A DNA stretch of 64,000 bases from CAVTUU01 sp045804965 (GTDB taxonomy: Bacteria > Chloroflexota > Chloroflexia > Thermomicrobiales > UBA6265): positions 62,001 to 126,000 of the forward strand of contig JBJMMD010000002.1 in assembly GCA_045804965.1 (NCBI GenBank). Direction: 5' to 3'. Numbering within the stretch: the first letter of the stretch is position 1; every line of letters starts with the position of its first letter. The notes under the pieces were generated by a model. It had not been told where the DNA came from and did not search any database. It saw only the letters and a list, made by a program, of their open reading frames with translations. The translations under genes were made by a program, and so were the position numbers. This document shows, one piece after another, positions 1 to 8,180 of this stretch.

Positions 1-1044
1 GTGGTTCGGCACGATCGCTTGCCGTAGGCTCCCTGTGTTGATATTGAACAAGATGCCGAGACCGGCCGCGATCGCGAAGACCGGCATCGCTAGCCAGTAG
101 CTTGTCAGCTGAGAAAAGATTGCGGTCGCGATCCCGCCACACATGAGCGCGCCCAATGCGACCCGGCTGAACGACCAGCGTTTGCGCAATGTGCCGGCGG
201 CAAGTGAGAAAACGACGACGCCGACCGCATTGGCCGCGAATAGCCAGCCGATTTGGGAATCGCTGGCATCAAGGCGTTCATTGGCGAAGAGCACGAGCTG
301 GGCGTAAACGGACGCGCCGACGAAGTTGATCAGCCCCATCATCGCCGAGATATTTCGCAATACTGGATGGCCTATCACGTAGCGCAGGCCTTCGACCACA
401 TCAGCGCGCAAGCTCGTTCTGATCTCGTCCTCTTGACGGGCTGTGTTGAACGAACGGCGAATCAAGGCGATCGATCCCGCGGAGACCAGAAATGATGCCG
501 AATCGATGTAGAGCACCGATTCGATGGGAACGATCGAGAAGAGCGCCCCGCCAATGATGGGTCCCACAATTGACGCGGCTGAGAAACTTGCTTGGATCCG
601 CCCGTTCGCGGTCACGAGGTCGTCCGTTTGGACGAGGCTCGGGATTGCGGCGAATTGGGCACCGTCGAAGCAAATCGTGAGCGTTGAGCTGAGGAAACCG
701 ACGAGGTAGACCCACCAGGTCCGCAATTCCCCGATCTGGGCCATCACCGGGATGGACGCGATCAAGGCGGCCCGACAGATGTCGGCCGCGATCATGAGTC
801 GCCGACGATCGACCCTGTCCACCCAAGCGCCAAGGACCAGTCCGAACAGTAGATACGGGAGGAATTCAGCGGCACTCATCAGCCCGAGGTTGAAAGCCGA
901 CCCGGTCAACTCGTACATCAGCAACGGCAAAGCAAAGAGCGTCACCGAGTTCCCGAGATTGGAAATCGTTTGGCCTGCCCAGAACTTCCAAAAGTCGAGA
1001 CTCAATCGTTGCCGCGCCTCGGTGGTGGCGGTTGAACGGGCCAT
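1..1044 (-). CDS. MFS transporter, partial (C-terminus beyond window)
   Basis: Membrane exporter of the major facilitator superfamily. The frame is open for 348 codons from an ATG at 1044 to the window edge, so the last membrane segments are missing. Reading from the start it gives a short charged N-terminus (MARSTATTEARQ), then alternating hydrophobic helices. The MFS loop motif GAWVDRVDRRR after the second helix is clear. A GGGAGG ribosome site lies four bases before the ATG. The gene follows the ArsR-like regulator by 66 bp on the same strand, so the regulator may control this exporter. Family is fairly sure; the substrate cannot be told. Confidence 0.85.
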   Translation of the reverse strand, partial: MARSTATTEARQRLSLDFWKFWAGQTISNLGNSVTLFALPLLMYELTGSAFNLGLMSAAEFLPYLLFGLVLGAWVDRVDRRRLMIAADICRAALIASIPVMAQIGELRTWWVYLVGFLSSTLTICFDGAQFAAIPSLVQTDDLVTANGRIQASFSAASIVGPIIGGALFSIVPIESVLYIDSASFLVSAGSIALIRRSFNTARQEDEIRTSLRADVVEGLRYVIGHPVLRNISAMMGLINFVGASVYAQLVLFANERLDASDSQIGWLFAANAVGVVVFSLAAGTLRKRWSFSRVALGALMCGGIATAIFSQLTSYWLAMPVFAIAAGLGILFNINTGSLRQAIVPNH

Positions 1045-1110
1045 AGAACCTCCCGCCCGGACAATGGGCCATGTCCGGTGCTCATGAAAGGGTCGGTTGC
1101 GAGGTATGCG

Positions 1111-1785
1111 TTAGGGGTTCATTCCGCAATCACTCCTCGTTGTCGTCCGCGGAGCTGCACCTGCCCGTCTGCTGGCATTCGGATAGAGTCCAATGAGCAG
1201 CTCGTAGTCGACTTGATTGGAGTCTTCTTGCTCGGCGAGCGAAGTCTTGTATTCCTCGATGACCGCGCCGACTCGTTGATCGAGCTCGTCGGCCTGTGCT
1301 TGCGTTAATCGCAGCCAAGCCCGGCCGAGCACCAGACCGCCATTGGCGATCTGGTGACTTGAGGCGTCGATCAAGCCCGCGCGAAACGCCCGCCGAATTT
1401 CGGCTTTCGCCTCATCGAGCACGAAGGACAAATGCGTCTCGAGTCCACTTTCGGCATCCCCGCCGGGCGACAACAACGCCCGGTCGACCGACAATCGGGA
1501 GGCCGTGACCTCGTACCGCTTCTCGACGATGCCGGAAACAAGCCGGGTGCTGGCGACGCGGATCAGCCCGTGCTCTTCAAGCAGGTTCATGTGGTAGTAG
1601 AGGCGCGTGGCCGGAATCTTCAACGCCGCCGCGATCTCCTTCACCGTCCTCGGCTCTTCGCGCATCAGTTCAAGAAGTCGAATCCGAAACGGATCCGAGA
1701 CGAGGCGCAACAGCTCGAGATCGGAGACGACAAGCACATCGTCCCACCCAGGACCGCGCTCATCTCTTGGCTTCATCGTCTGCAT
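1111..1785 (-). CDS. ArsR-like winged-helix transcriptional regulator
   Basis: DNA-binding regulator. The N-terminal third holds a winged helix: LRLVSDPFRIRLLELM, then VKEIAAALKIPATRLYYHM as helix-turn-helix and a wing near LIRVASTR. The rest is an all-alpha domain without a known ligand motif. This is the HTH_20-type arrangement often found beside exporters or metal/drug responders. The frame is open up to 1809, but the internal ATG at 1785 has AGAAGAG a few bases upstream while the upstream ATGs have no ribosome site, so 1785 is preferred. It lies first in a likely two-gene operon with the MFS gene. The effector is unknown. Confidence 0.8.
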   Translation of the reverse strand: MQTMKPRDERGPGWDDVLVVSDLELLRLVSDPFRIRLLELMREEPRTVKEIAAALKIPATRLYYHMNLLEEHGLIRVASTRLVSGIVEKRYEVTASRLSVDRALLSPGGDAESGLETHLSFVLDEAKAEIRRAFRAGLIDASSHQIANGGLVLGRAWLRLTQAQADELDQRVGAVIEEYKTSLAEQEDSNQVDYELLIGLYPNASRRAGAAPRTTTRSDCGMNP

Positions 1786-1803
1786 TCCCGCTCTTCTACC
1801 ACC

Positions 1804-1831
1804 CATCATTCAACATTCATGCATCATTCAA
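1804..1831. promoter_or_regulatory. direct repeat, possible operator of the ArsR-like regulator
   Basis: The ten bases CATCATTCAA occur at 1804-1813 and again at 1822-1831, 18 bp apart, with ATGCAT between them. They lie just upstream of the preferred start of the regulator and between it and the divergent gene at 1984. Spacing near two helical turns would suit a dimeric winged-helix repressor. No binding data; this is inference. Confidence 0.3.
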
Positions 1832-1983
1832 TTTTACTTGAACGATCGTAGTGTGCATCACTGCGGTTGTCAACTCATCTAGGAACGGCCTGTTCTGTTG
1901 AGCGCCGAAGCGCTTTCCGCGATAATTCGTCGAGCAACGCGATCAACGCGCGCACGGGAGATCTCTTGGGGGAATAACGCCAT

Positions 1984-2925
1984 ATGAGCACGATGGACGA
2001 GTCGCGCCGCTTCGTCAGCGGTCTCGGTCTGCCCCAACGCGACCTCAACGATATCCCCGCTTCCACCCAGCGCTTCGCGGACGGCGGACAGTATCGAATT
2101 GAGATTCCCTCGGTCGAGGGTCCGAATGCGCTGCGCATGGTCTACGAACAAGCCGATGCCCTCGACGTCACGATTCACCGCGTCAGCCAGGGCAGCGGCG
2201 TCATGCTCCTGACCGACGCCGAGCTTGACGAAATGGCCGCACTCGGAGCGGAGCGCGGCATCGAAATCAGCCTCTTTATTGGACCGCGCGCAGGCTGGGA
2301 CACGGGCGCCATGGCCTATTCCCCTGCGGGTCGCATCGTCGGTCCGAAGGTACGCGGGATGGATCAATTGATCCAAGCCGTCGACGATGTCAAACGGGCT
2401 TGCGAGCATGGAATCACGAGTGTGCTGGTGACCGACGAGGGTCTGCTCTGGGTGCTCGGCGAAATGAAGAAAACGGGCGAACTGCCGGAGGCGCTGATCC
2501 TCAAAGGTTCGGTCATGCTAGGCGCGTCCAATCCCGCATCGATCCAATTGCTCGAACGCCTCGGCTTGACGACGTTCAATATCCCGACCGATCTGAGTCT
2601 CGCTCAAATCGCCGCTATTCGGCAGGCGACGGCGATGCCGCTCGATATTTACATCGAAGTGCCGGACGACATCGGTGGATTCATCCGCCACTACGAGATT
2701 GCCGACATCACCCGCGTCGCCGCTCCGGTCTATCTCAAGTTCGGATTGCGGAACGCGCCGAACATCTACCCTTCCGGCACACACTTGGAAGCGACCGCGA
2801 TTTCGCTCACTCGCGAGCGCGTGCGCCGGGCAAAGATCGGACTCGACCTCCTCAACCGCCTCGATCCGGACGCGGTCATGTCGCCGCTGCCTGCCCCACG
2901 CACGGCCGCCGTTCCAGCAACCTGA
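1984..2925 (+). CDS. U32 peptidase-like TIM-barrel protein
   Basis: A 313-residue protein that resembles the TIM-barrel part of U32 family peptidases and related actinobacterial/Chloroflexi proteins. Visible landmarks are YRIEIPSVEGP, RVSQGSGVMLLTD, LFIGPRAGWDTGA and YLKFGLRNAPNIYPSG, spaced as beta-alpha units. U32 proteins often act in tRNA or quinone hydroxylation rather than proteolysis, and this one lacks an obvious Cys/His pair, so no reaction is claimed. GGGGGAA before the ATG at 1984 supports the start; a second ATG at 1993 is possible. It is transcribed away from the ArsR-like regulator. The family link is from memory and moderate. Confidence 0.65.
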   Translation: MSTMDESRRFVSGLGLPQRDLNDIPASTQRFADGGQYRIEIPSVEGPNALRMVYEQADALDVTIHRVSQGSGVMLLTDAELDEMAALGAERGIEISLFIGPRAGWDTGAMAYSPAGRIVGPKVRGMDQLIQAVDDVKRACEHGITSVLVTDEGLLWVLGEMKKTGELPEALILKGSVMLGASNPASIQLLERLGLTTFNIPTDLSLAQIAAIRQATAMPLDIYIEVPDDIGGFIRHYEIADITRVAAPVYLKFGLRNAPNIYPSGTHLEATAISLTRERVRRAKIGLDLLNRLDPDAVMSPLPAPRTAAVPAT

Positions 2926-2948
2926 GCCGGAGCGCCGACCTGCGGCCA

Positions 2949-2977
2949 GGACGGGCTAGCCATGTGCCAGCCCGTCC
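2949..2977. terminator. hairpin between convergent genes
   Basis: GGACGGGCT (2949-2957) and AGCCCGTCC (2969-2977) pair perfectly over 9 bp with an 11-base loop. It lies in the 71-bp gap between the U32-like gene and the converging MFS gene, so it could end both transcripts. No U-tract is obvious. Confidence 0.55.
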
Positions 2978-2996
2978 CTCATCTTGAGATATAGCG

Positions 2997-4307
2997 TCAA
3001 TCACCGACAGCAGGGACGGCTTCGGCAGTCGTACGCTCGCGGACGATGAGGCGACGGTAAAGCGCGATCGTCGGCGAGAGGACGAGAGCCGATCCAAGCA
3101 AGGCAGCCTGGATCGACACCATATTTCCCACCCAACCCAGCGCAGGTCCGCCAACGGCCTGGCCGATTGAATTGGCCTGCCCAGTCATCGAGCCTACCGT
3201 CGCTCGGGTCGAAGAGTCGAGATGGCGGTTGAGCCACGCCGTCTCGACCGGCTCGCTCACCGAGCGGACAACAGTGCGCACCCAGAGCATGCCGAAGGCG
3301 AGCCAGAGGTTGCCGCTGATAGTAAAGATGATGATGGCCGCGACTTGGATTGCGGAGCAGCCGGCCAGTAATCGAGCCGGCACGCCGGCGCCGAGCGCCT
3401 CGGGATTTGTCCGCTTGAAGATCTCCGAGACTGCGAGGCCGAGCAACGCGCCGATCACCGCGCTCATCCCGAACCAGAACACAGGGCTATCGGTGCCGAA
3501 GACTGTCGGGAAGTCAAAGCGATCGATGACCGAAGGGATGTACAAGCGGTCCCAGGCCTCGGCGGCGAGCCCGGTGACGAGGCTGATCAAGATGATCACT
3601 TTGACGACCGGCCGGGCCATTGCTAAGCGGAAACCCTCGCGGCCAGTGGCGATCATGTGCCCGAAGGTCGAGCGCTCAGCGGGTGGCGTGAGGCGCATGT
3701 GGGTTTCCGGCATGAGCAGCGAGAACGCGGCGGTCAGCGCGATCATCCCCACGCCCGCGAGGACCATCGGCAGTTGGATGTTGATGACGCCCAAGACCAC
3801 GCTCAGCAGCGTGCCAACCAGCCCGCCGACCAGCCACATCTGGCCGCCCCGAAGGAAGACTGGCCCGACCGCCGCTTCGCCGATCTCGTCGGTAATCCAG
3901 GCCTGTATCGCTCCGCTGGTGAAGGTGTACCCAACACCCCAAAACACTTGGCCCCCGAGTGCGGCCCAGAATTGCGGGATAGCACCTTCGAGAATGTAGG
4001 CGCAGCCGATCAAGGCGACTCCGATCAGGATCGAGAGGCGGCGACTGTAGACATCGGCGACGATGCCGGTCGGGACCTCGAATGAGAAACAGGTGATCTC
4101 CAGCACAGTGCCGACCAGCACCATCTGGAACGGGTTGAGGCCGACCACAGTGACTTGGTAGATTAATTGCACGGTGAAGAAAAGCGCAAAGCAAACCGCT
4201 TGGCCCGTCATGAGGAAGAGGTACACCGGAATCGGGTTGTTGCGCTGGCGCCGGGAGAGCAATGATGACAACACGCAGTCTGAACTCCTGGGTGCATTCG
4301 GCATCAC
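2997..4307 (-). CDS. MFS multidrug-type exporter with regulated leader
   Basis: A 12-helix major facilitator, up to 436 residues. After a polar N-terminus the first helix starts at NPIPVYLFLMTG; the loop motif GIVADVYSRRLS follows helix two. The length and layout match drug-export MFS proteins, but the substrate is unknown. The listed start is a GTG at 4307 next to an ATG at 4304; a GTG at 4274 is preceded by AGGAG and is a real alternative. Upstream lie a promoter (4528-4556), an 18-codon leader ORF (4408-4464) and two hairpins, which suggests drug-responsive attenuation. The gene converges with the U32-like gene. Confidence 0.85.
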   Translation of the reverse strand: MMPNAPRSSDCVLSSLLSRRQRNNPIPVYLFLMTGQAVCFALFFTVQLIYQVTVVGLNPFQMVLVGTVLEITCFSFEVPTGIVADVYSRRLSILIGVALIGCAYILEGAIPQFWAALGGQVFWGVGYTFTSGAIQAWITDEIGEAAVGPVFLRGGQMWLVGGLVGTLLSVVLGVINIQLPMVLAGVGMIALTAAFSLLMPETHMRLTPPAERSTFGHMIATGREGFRLAMARPVVKVIILISLVTGLAAEAWDRLYIPSVIDRFDFPTVFGTDSPVFWFGMSAVIGALLGLAVSEIFKRTNPEALGAGVPARLLAGCSAIQVAAIIIFTISGNLWLAFGMLWVRTVVRSVSEPVETAWLNRHLDSSTRATVGSMTGQANSIGQAVGGPALGWVGNMVSIQAALLGSALVLSPTIALYRRLIVRERTTAEAVPAVGD

Positions 4308-4315
4308 AAAGGCCC

Positions 4316-4331
4316 TGCAGCCGACGCTGCA
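4316..4331 (-). promoter_or_regulatory. leader hairpin 2 upstream of MFS gene
   Basis: TGCAGC (4316-4321) and GCTGCA (4326-4331) form a 6-bp stem with a 4-base loop just before the MFS start. On the mRNA it could mask or frame the ribosome site. Confidence 0.35.
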
Positions 4332-4381
4332 AGGGGATCACAGTGCGCCTCGTGCCGAGGAGAAGACCGCGTCGTCGGGCG

Positions 4382-4400
4382 GCGTCCCTAGCTGGGACGC
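4382..4400 (-). promoter_or_regulatory. leader hairpin 1 after leader peptide stop
   Basis: GCGTCCC (4382-4388) and GGGACGC (4394-4400) pair perfectly around a 5-base loop, 7 bases downstream of the leader peptide stop codon on the mRNA. That position fits a hairpin whose folding depends on ribosome stalling in the leader. Confidence 0.45.
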
Positions 4401-4407
4401 GAGGAGA

Positions 4408-4464
4408 TCAACCGAGGAGGATGCAACTCATCCGGCAGGCGCTTGGGGTCGTTGTTACTGACAT
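4408..4464 (-). CDS. putative 18-aa leader peptide of MFS exporter
   Basis: A short ORF, MSVTTTPSACRMSCILLG, starts with ATG at 4464. GGAGG (4474-4478) lies nine bases upstream, a better ribosome site than the one of the MFS gene itself. It sits inside a ~210-nt leader that begins at a good sigma-70 type promoter, and it is followed by two hairpins before the exporter. This is the layout of translational or transcriptional attenuators that sense ribosome-stalling drugs. The reading frame and signals are seen; the role is inference, and chance cannot be excluded for so short an ORF. Confidence 0.45.
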   Translation of the reverse strand: MSVTTTPSACRMSCILLG

Positions 4465-4527
4465 TTGGACTCGCCTCCGGAGTAAGACCGTCGTTTCAGC
4501 CTGAGCCCGAGCGAGCCCAGACGCGCC

Positions 4528-4556
4528 ATTTTAGAGATTGGATTCCGGAAGGTCAA
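4528..4556 (-). promoter_or_regulatory. sigma-70 type promoter for MFS leader transcript
   Basis: On the minus strand TTGACC (4551-4556) and TAAAAT (4528-4533) are separated by exactly 17 bp. Transcription would begin near 4521, about 210 nt before the MFS start. Confidence 0.6.
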
Positions 4557-4604
4557 GGAGGCTCTTCCTGGAAATCCTAGCGAGCTCTGAGGCCATTCAA
4601 ATGA

Positions 4605-4628
4605 ACGGACCGCCAATCGGCGGTCCGT
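4605..4628 (-). terminator. hairpin downstream of secreted protein gene
   Basis: ACGGACCGCC (4605-4614) and GGCGGTCCGT (4619-4628) form a perfect 10-bp stem with a 4-base loop, 32 bp past the stop of the secreted protein gene. A short T-containing stretch follows on the minus strand. Confidence 0.6.
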
Positions 4629-4660
4629 ACAACGATCGATACTGAATGCAGTGAAGGTGA

Positions 4661-5206
4661 CTATCCCGGCGGATTGAGGACAACGACGATCACACCGGTG
4701 CCGTCCTCGCTCCGCGACACGAGCGTGGCGGTCCCGCGCGCGCCCTTGTATGGACCGCCTACTGCTTTCACCTGCATCACTAGAGTCGAGGGACGAAGGG
4801 CGGGATCGTCGTTGTAATAGAGCCAGCGCTGAACCGTGTTTGGGTCACCCTCGTTCACTGGAACTGCATCGAGAATGGATTTGCCGAGCCTGATCCGCGG
4901 CAAGTCGTCATTACCAGGGTCGTCGAAATCGATCTTGCCCGCAATCGTGTTATCAGTCGGCTCTCCTGCTTTCGCGACCAAATTCTCGTTGATCTGGATT
5001 GGTCCGACGATGACAAAGTCGCCCGACTTGTCACGCGAATACCATCCAACCAGGGTCACGATCCCCGCGGCCGCGCTGGGCACCGGCGTCGCGGCAGTCG
5101 TTGGCGTCGCGTTTTGAGCCACGGCGGGACCGCCGTTGCCGGCAAGTGTCATGAGCGCCATCAGCAGAGCCGAAATCGCTGCCAGTCCGAGCAATCGCGC
5201 CCGCAT
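4661..5206 (-). CDS. secreted hypothetical protein
   Basis: An exported protein of 181 residues with no recognised domain. The N-terminus has two arginines, a hydrophobic core (LLGLAAISALLMALM) and a likely cleavage site after AVAQ, followed by a Thr/Pro/Ala-rich linker. The mature part is short and acidic, with segments such as VTLVGWYSRDKSGDFVIVG and KIDFDDPGNDD, and no cysteines, metal motif or enzyme signature. GGAGG stands directly against the ATG at 5212 but seven bases from the ATG at 5206, so 5206 is chosen. The gene is monocistronic, with a hairpin terminator behind it. The same AQNATP context follows the signal peptide of the sugar dehydrogenase at 49.8 kb. Confidence 0.7.
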   Translation of the reverse strand: MRARLLGLAAISALLMALMTLAGNGGPAVAQNATPTTAATPVPSAAAGIVTLVGWYSRDKSGDFVIVGPIQINENLVAKAGEPTDNTIAGKIDFDDPGNDDLPRIRLGKSILDAVPVNEGDPNTVQRWLYYNDDPALRPSTLVMQVKAVGGPYKGARGTATLVSRSEDGTGVIVVVLNPPG

Positions 5207-5492
5207 GGTCATTCCTCCATTGAAGACGTTCGGGGCTCAATTCTAGGTTGTACTATGTTTCCAGCTTAAGTCAATCTATTCAGGCCAAACTGGTTAATTA
5301 TTTTCCGCAGAGCGCGGATTGAGACAACCTTTTCCGGTCACCCCTGCCTGCGACGACCATCGAGCCCCGTGCGATTCGTCGCCATCCTTCGCAAGATGCG
5401 ATCCAAATACATTTCTGCCTGCCGCATCCCCTACACTAAAAACGCCGAATCGCGCGTGCTCGTTTCGCCCGAGAGTACTGAGAGTAACGTTC

Positions 5493-6800
5493 ATGGCATC
5501 GAAAATGCCCAACTCAGCTCCAGCCGCAACCGAGCTCTATCTCTCACGCGTGCTCGGCAAACCCGTGAGCGACGCCCAGGGGGCGCGACTCGCGCGCATT
5601 GAGGATCTCGTTGTTCGTGTCGATGGCGATCCAAACCCACCAGTCAGCGGACTCATCGCGCGTCAAGGCCGCCGCGACTTTTATGTCGACTGGCAAAGGA
5701 TTGCCGAACTCTCCGAGGCTGGCGCCCGCCTCTCGACCTTCAAGGTCGACTTACGCCCCTTTGCTCGCCAGGAGGGAGAGGCGCTCCTCCGTCGCGATAT
5801 CCTCGACAAGCAGCTCATCGACATCGATGGACGCCGAGTCGTGCGCGCCAACGATCTGTTGCTCGCGCGCACGGGCGCAGCTGTCCGCCTCGTTGGCGTC
5901 GATGTCAGCATCCAGGGCATTTGGCGCCGGTTGGCGCCGGAACGCGTGGCCGCCGGGGCGACGGGGCGGCGCCTCATTGAGTGGGCAGATGTTGAATCGT
6001 TCGCGACCGATGTGCCGATGATCAGGCTGCGGTCGTCGCACGAGAAGGTGGCGCGGTTACACCCCGTCGACATCGCGCAATTGCTCGACGATCTCTCCCC
6101 AGTTCACAGCCGCGAAATCTTGGAATCACTTGACGATGAGACGGCCGCCGATGCAGTGCAAGAACTCGACCCCGATGACGCGGCCGATCTGCTTGAAAGC
6201 ATGGACCCCGAACGTGCAGCCGATATTCTGGACGATATGGCCCCAGATGATGCAGCCGACGTGCTCGCCGAAATGGGCTCTGACGATTCCGAGCAGCTGC
6301 TCGGACTGATGGAGCCGGACGAGTCCGAGGACGTGCGCGAGCTGCTCGCCCTCGCCAAGGATCACACGGGTCATGTCGCCGCGAGCTTGATGACGACCGA
6401 CATTGTCACCCTCGATCCGTCGTTGACGACTGCTGAGGTCATAGCGACGCTGCGCGAACTGCCGGATCCTCCCGATCCGCTCTTTCATCTGTATCTCGTC
6501 GAAATCGACCCGGTCGATGATGAACGGCAGCGGCTCGCTGGTGTCGTTTCGCTCCGAAATCTTGTGCTTGCCGCCCCGTCGACGCATATCGCCGATCTCG
6601 CCGACCGCGAGGCGCCGCGAGTGACGCTCGATACCCCAACACGAGAAGTCGCGCAGATCATGGCGGAGTACAACCTGGCAACGATTCCGGTCGTCGACAA
6701 CGACGGCTGCATCCTCGGTGCAATTCACGTCGACGATGCCATGGACGTCATCTTGCCCGAGCTCTGGGCGCGGCGATTCACCGGTCGGCTTTTTCACTGA
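5493..6800 (+). CDS. PRC-barrel / MgtE_N / CBS-pair sensor protein
   Basis: Cytosolic regulatory protein of 435 residues. The first part has two PRC-barrel-like units (SRVLGKPVSDAQGARLARIE and LDKQLIDIDGRRVVRANDLL). Next comes the acidic helical MgtE N-domain, with repeated units like DPDDAADLLESMDPERAAD. A CBS pair fills the C-terminal third (MTTDIVTLDPSLTTAE and APRVTLDTPTREVAQIM). MgtE_N plus CBS is the Mg2+ sensor of MgtE channels, but the channel domain is absent. The stop overlaps the start of the Nramp-type gene (TGATG), so the two are translationally coupled and probably work together. The start at 5493 is chosen because upstream residues are unlike the family. Confidence 0.85.
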   Translation: MASKMPNSAPAATELYLSRVLGKPVSDAQGARLARIEDLVVRVDGDPNPPVSGLIARQGRRDFYVDWQRIAELSEAGARLSTFKVDLRPFARQEGEALLRRDILDKQLIDIDGRRVVRANDLLLARTGAAVRLVGVDVSIQGIWRRLAPERVAAGATGRRLIEWADVESFATDVPMIRLRSSHEKVARLHPVDIAQLLDDLSPVHSREILESLDDETAADAVQELDPDDAADLLESMDPERAADILDDMAPDDAADVLAEMGSDDSEQLLGLMEPDESEDVRELLALAKDHTGHVAASLMTTDIVTLDPSLTTAEVIATLRELPDPPDPLFHLYLVEIDPVDDERQRLAGVVSLRNLVLAAPSTHIADLADREAPRVTLDTPTREVAQIMAEYNLATIPVVDNDGCILGAIHVDDAMDVILPELWARRFTGRLFH

Positions 6801-8092
6801 TGACCTCGCGTGGTGAGCGCGGGCGCCGGCTTCTCATGTCGATCCGACTTCCGGCGATGCATCCACGAGGACGATTCGCGGCGCTTGCCTTTCTCGGCCC
6901 AGGACTGATCGCCGCGAGCGCGGGCAACGACGCCGGCGGCATCGCCACCTACTCGTCGATCGGCGCCGATCTGGGCTACGACCTCTTGTGGGCGATTGTT
7001 TTGATTACGATCAGTCTGGCGATCGTACAAGAAATGGCCGCGCGGATGGGCGCGGTCACTGGCAAGGGCTTTTCGGATCTGGTGCGTGAACAATTCGGCG
7101 TTCGCATCACGGCGTTGATTATGAGCACGCTGCTGATCGCAAACGCCGGCCTTGTCGTTTCCGAGTTTGCCGGGATCGCGGCCGCGGCCGAGTTGTTCGG
7201 CATTTCGCATTACATCGCGGTCCCGATCGTTGGCCTGCTCCTCTGGCTACTCGTGCTGCGCGGCTCTTACGCCGGCATCGAGAAGGCCTTTCTCGCCCTC
7301 ACGCTTGTGTTTCTCGCCTATCCGATCGCCGCGGTCCTGAGCAATCCCGATTGGAGCGACGTCGCCCGACACCTGGTTCGGCCGACCTTTCAACTTTCTG
7401 CGCGCAAGCTCACGCTCCTGGTAGCGATGATTGGTACGACGATCACGCCGTATATGCAGCTCTATTTACAGTCTGCGGTCGCTGAACGCAGCGGCCGCAC
7501 GGATCCCCGCCTTGCGCGGATTGATGCCTACGCAGGCGCGATTTTTTCCAATTTCATCGCCGCCGCCATTATCATCGCCACTGGAGCGACCCTCTATGTC
7601 CAAGGCGTCAGCGTCGAGTCGGCAAAGGATGCGGCCGACGCGCTCGAACCGATCGTCGGCCGCGCCGCACCGTATATCTTTGGCGCCGGTCTCTTTGGCG
7701 CGTCGATCCTCGCGGCGGCGGTCTTGCCCATCGCCACGGCCTATACGGTGACGGAGGCGTTTGGGTTCGAGAAGGGGGTTTCGCGCTCGTTTCGAGAGGC
7801 GCCGGTCTTCCATGTCATTTTCGGCGGCTTGCTGGCGCTCGGCGCGCTCGCGGCGCTGATCCCAGGCCTCAATGTGATCGATTTATTGGTATCGACGCAG
7901 GTCTTGAACGGTCTGGTGCTCCCAGTCGTGCTGATCGCGATCGTGCTCTTGGTCAACGATCGCGTTGTGATGAGAGGACACACCAACAGCCGCGCGTACA
8001 ACATCGTGGCATGGGCAACCGTGATTGTCGTTGCGGTGCTCTCGACGGTCTACCTCGGGATGACGGTCTTCAATCTCAGCGGGCTCGGTTGA
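6800..8092 (+). CDS. Nramp-family metal transporter, possibly Mg2+-type
   Basis: Polytopic membrane transporter of 430 residues related to SLC11/Nramp. Helix 1 carries GPGLIAASAGNDAGGIATYS. The classical DPGN metal-binding motif is here D44-A-G-G47, and the helix 6 methionine of the MPHN motif aligns with Thr216 in TTITPYMQ. Loss of Asn and Met ligands argues against classical Mn/Fe selectivity. As I recall, similar changes mark the Nramp-related Mg2+ transporters. The upstream coupled gene encodes an MgtE-type Mg2+ sensor, which supports that reading. Eleven or so hydrophobic segments are visible. Substrate remains an inference. Confidence 0.85.
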   Translation: MTSRGERGRRLLMSIRLPAMHPRGRFAALAFLGPGLIAASAGNDAGGIATYSSIGADLGYDLLWAIVLITISLAIVQEMAARMGAVTGKGFSDLVREQFGVRITALIMSTLLIANAGLVVSEFAGIAAAAELFGISHYIAVPIVGLLLWLLVLRGSYAGIEKAFLALTLVFLAYPIAAVLSNPDWSDVARHLVRPTFQLSARKLTLLVAMIGTTITPYMQLYLQSAVAERSGRTDPRLARIDAYAGAIFSNFIAAAIIIATGATLYVQGVSVESAKDAADALEPIVGRAAPYIFGAGLFGASILAAAVLPIATAYTVTEAFGFEKGVSRSFREAPVFHVIFGGLLALGALAALIPGLNVIDLLVSTQVLNGLVLPVVLIAIVLLVNDRVVMRGHTNSRAYNIVAWATVIVVAVLSTVYLGMTVFNLSGLG

Positions 8093-8126
8093 GCGCGATG
8101 CAGGCGGCGGCGTAGGTCTAAACGCG

Positions 8127-8135
8127 TGCTATGAT
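8127..8135 (+). promoter_or_regulatory. extended -10 promoter upstream of fabD
   Basis: TGCTATGAT at 8127-8135 matches an extended -10 element (TG, one base, then TATGAT). No good -35 is seen. Transcription would begin near 8142, about 40 bases before the fabD start. Confidence 0.4.
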
Positions 8136-8180
8136 CGGCGCCGGTTTCCGCCAGCTATTTTGAAATCGTCGAGGAGCCTC

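Noticed and set aside
4308..4530. T-box riboswitch before the MFS gene
   Set aside because: The T-box sequence and specifier-type stem are missing; a leader peptide with hairpins fits better.
5290..5492. M-box or other Mg2+ riboswitch before the MgtE_N/Nramp operon
   Set aside because: No recognisable conserved core; only ordinary A/T-richer promoter-like DNA.
5919..5944. Tandem TTGGCGCCGG pair inside the MgtE_N gene
   Set aside because: Codes for in-frame residues of the protein and is short; probably only codon bias.
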